In this document: positions 4,828 through 5,584 of the stretch, piece after piece
Layout of the letters: the number at the start of each line of letters is the position of its first letter
Position numbering within the stretch: position 1 is the first letter of the stretch
Assembly (NCBI GenBank): GCA_964596835.1
Contig: CAZQVV010000150.1
Location: 1-5,584 of the forward strand
From: JAADGZ01 sp964596835
Lineage (GTDB): Bacteria > Pseudomonadota > Gammaproteobacteria > UBA6429 > Thiohalophilaceae
Reading direction: 5' to 3'
Length of the DNA stretch: 5,584 bases
Position numbers and translations under genes: made by a program
Notes under the pieces: generated by a model
What the model was told of the DNA's origin: nothing
Databases searched by the model: none
What the model saw: only the letters and a program-made list of their open reading frames with translations

Positions 4828-5584
4828 ATGCTGCGCCCACCGTTCCTGATCCTGCTCTTACTCTTTTGCCTGCTACCGGGTTCGCCGATCTGGGCCGATA
4901 GCAGCGTCATGCAACTGGAAACGTTCAAACTTCGCAACCGTCCGGCAACGGATCTGTTACCGCTGGTTAAACCCTTTCTGGATCCCGAAGGCGCCATCCG
5001 TGGACAGGGCTATAAACTGTTTGTTAAGTCCACTGGCGCCAACCTCAAACAGATCAGCCAGATTATTGCCGAACTGGACGTGGCGCTTAAACGCCTGCGC
5101 ATATTTATTTCTACCGATACTCGCAGCTTTGATGCGCAGGAAAAACATCAACTACAGACATATCCCGGGGTCGCACAAAATAGCGATAGCCCCAATGTTC
5201 AGAAAATCATTATCAGCAAAGGTCCGCAACACAGGATCACGACCCGGGTTTACAGTACCGCACAGCGTAGTCGCCAACCCGCTGCCCAGCAGGTGCAGTT
5301 ACTCGAAGGACAGTGGGCCTCGATCAATAGCGGCTACGCGATTCCCATCGCCGACCGGCAGCGCAATGCAGATGGCACGGTAACCGAGACTATTCGTTAC
5401 CATAAGCTTGGCTTCAGCTTCAAGGTTCGCGCCTACGTCAATGGCAACAAAGCGTATCTGACTTTACGTCCCCGGCATGAAAAGCTCAGCCGCCAGGGTG
5501 GCGGCAATATCGTTATGCAGAATATCGAAACCAGCCTCATCGTCAATCTCGGCCAGTGGACTGAAATCGGGGGTACTCAACCGC
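4828..5584 (+). CDS. Secretin-like exported protein, 3' end missing
   Basis: This open frame begins at ATG 4828, with AAGGA at 4813-4817 (10 nt spacing), and runs off the right edge after 252 codons. The N terminus is a signal peptide: R3, a Leu-rich core at 6-16, and likely cleavage after A23 in IWA-DSS. Residues about 29-95 resemble a secretin N-type (NolW-like) domain, with the pattern FKLRNRPATDLLPLVKPFL...LFVKSTGANLKQISQIIAELDVALKRLRIFI. Residues about 155-250 resemble part of a secretin beta domain, ending in NIETSLIVNLGQWTEIGG (232-249), which recalls the closing strands of secretins. The N-terminal similarity is clearer than the C-terminal one. If the protein ends soon after, it would be a short secretin-like protein of about 270-300 residues rather than a full type II, III or IV pilus secretin. 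It probably shares a transcript with roxA. Its partner system is not visible. Confidence 0.7.
   Translation, partial: MLRPPFLILLLLFCLLPGSPIWADSSVMQLETFKLRNRPATDLLPLVKPFLDPEGAIRGQGYKLFVKSTGANLKQISQIIAELDVALKRLRIFISTDTRSFDAQEKHQLQTYPGVAQNSDSPNVQKIIISKGPQHRITTRVYSTAQRSRQPAAQQVQLLEGQWASINSGYAIPIADRQRNADGTVTETIRYHKLGFSFKVRAYVNGNKAYLTLRPRHEKLSRQGGGNIVMQNIETSLIVNLGQWTEIGGTQP

Overview
The window reads as chromosomal DNA of a gammaproteobacterium with roughly balanced base composition. The main evidence is a full-length adenylosuccinate lyase that aligns almost without gaps to the E. coli PurB type (455 codons here). It is followed by a homologue of the ribosomal oxygenase RoxA/YcfD; in E. coli the roxA (ycfD) and purB genes are also near neighbours. 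A signal-peptide outer-membrane barrel protein and a secretin-like protein confirm a Gram-negative envelope. The species cannot be named from the sequence alone.

Layout. Positions 1-350 hold no recognisable gene. They contain several dyads, a REP-like palindrome at the left edge, and a control region in front of a small PilZ-domain (c-di-GMP receptor type) gene at 351-674 (+). That control region has a perfect 16-bp palindrome over a -35 box and three 7-bp direct repeats with a 15-bp period. Convergent to pilZ, and overlapping its end by 9 bp, is an outer-membrane beta-barrel gene of unknown function (666-1772, -). A 223-bp divergent intergenic region carries a good TATAAT box for purB (1996-3363, +). 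Downstream of purB is a perfect 46-bp inverted repeat with a 14-bp loop, a REPIN-like pair of REP sequences followed by T-rich DNA. Then come the roxA homologue (3587-4807, +) and, 20 bp further on, the start of a secretin-like exported protein (from 4828, running off the right edge), probably in the same transcript.

How the genes work together. They do not form one pathway. purB is core purine synthesis, and roxA would normally hydroxylate ribosomal protein L16. The PilZ, barrel and secretin-like genes concern c-di-GMP signalling and the envelope. The most unusual coding observation is in the roxA homologue. The position of the third iron ligand (His187 in E. coli YcfD) is Arg213, and the position of the 2-oxoglutarate-binding arginine (Arg140 in YcfD) is His165, yet the frame is intact and both domains are full length. 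The protein may therefore be inactive as an oxygenase, or may have changed its metal site. I found no CRISPR, tRNA, rRNA, insertion sequence or defence system.
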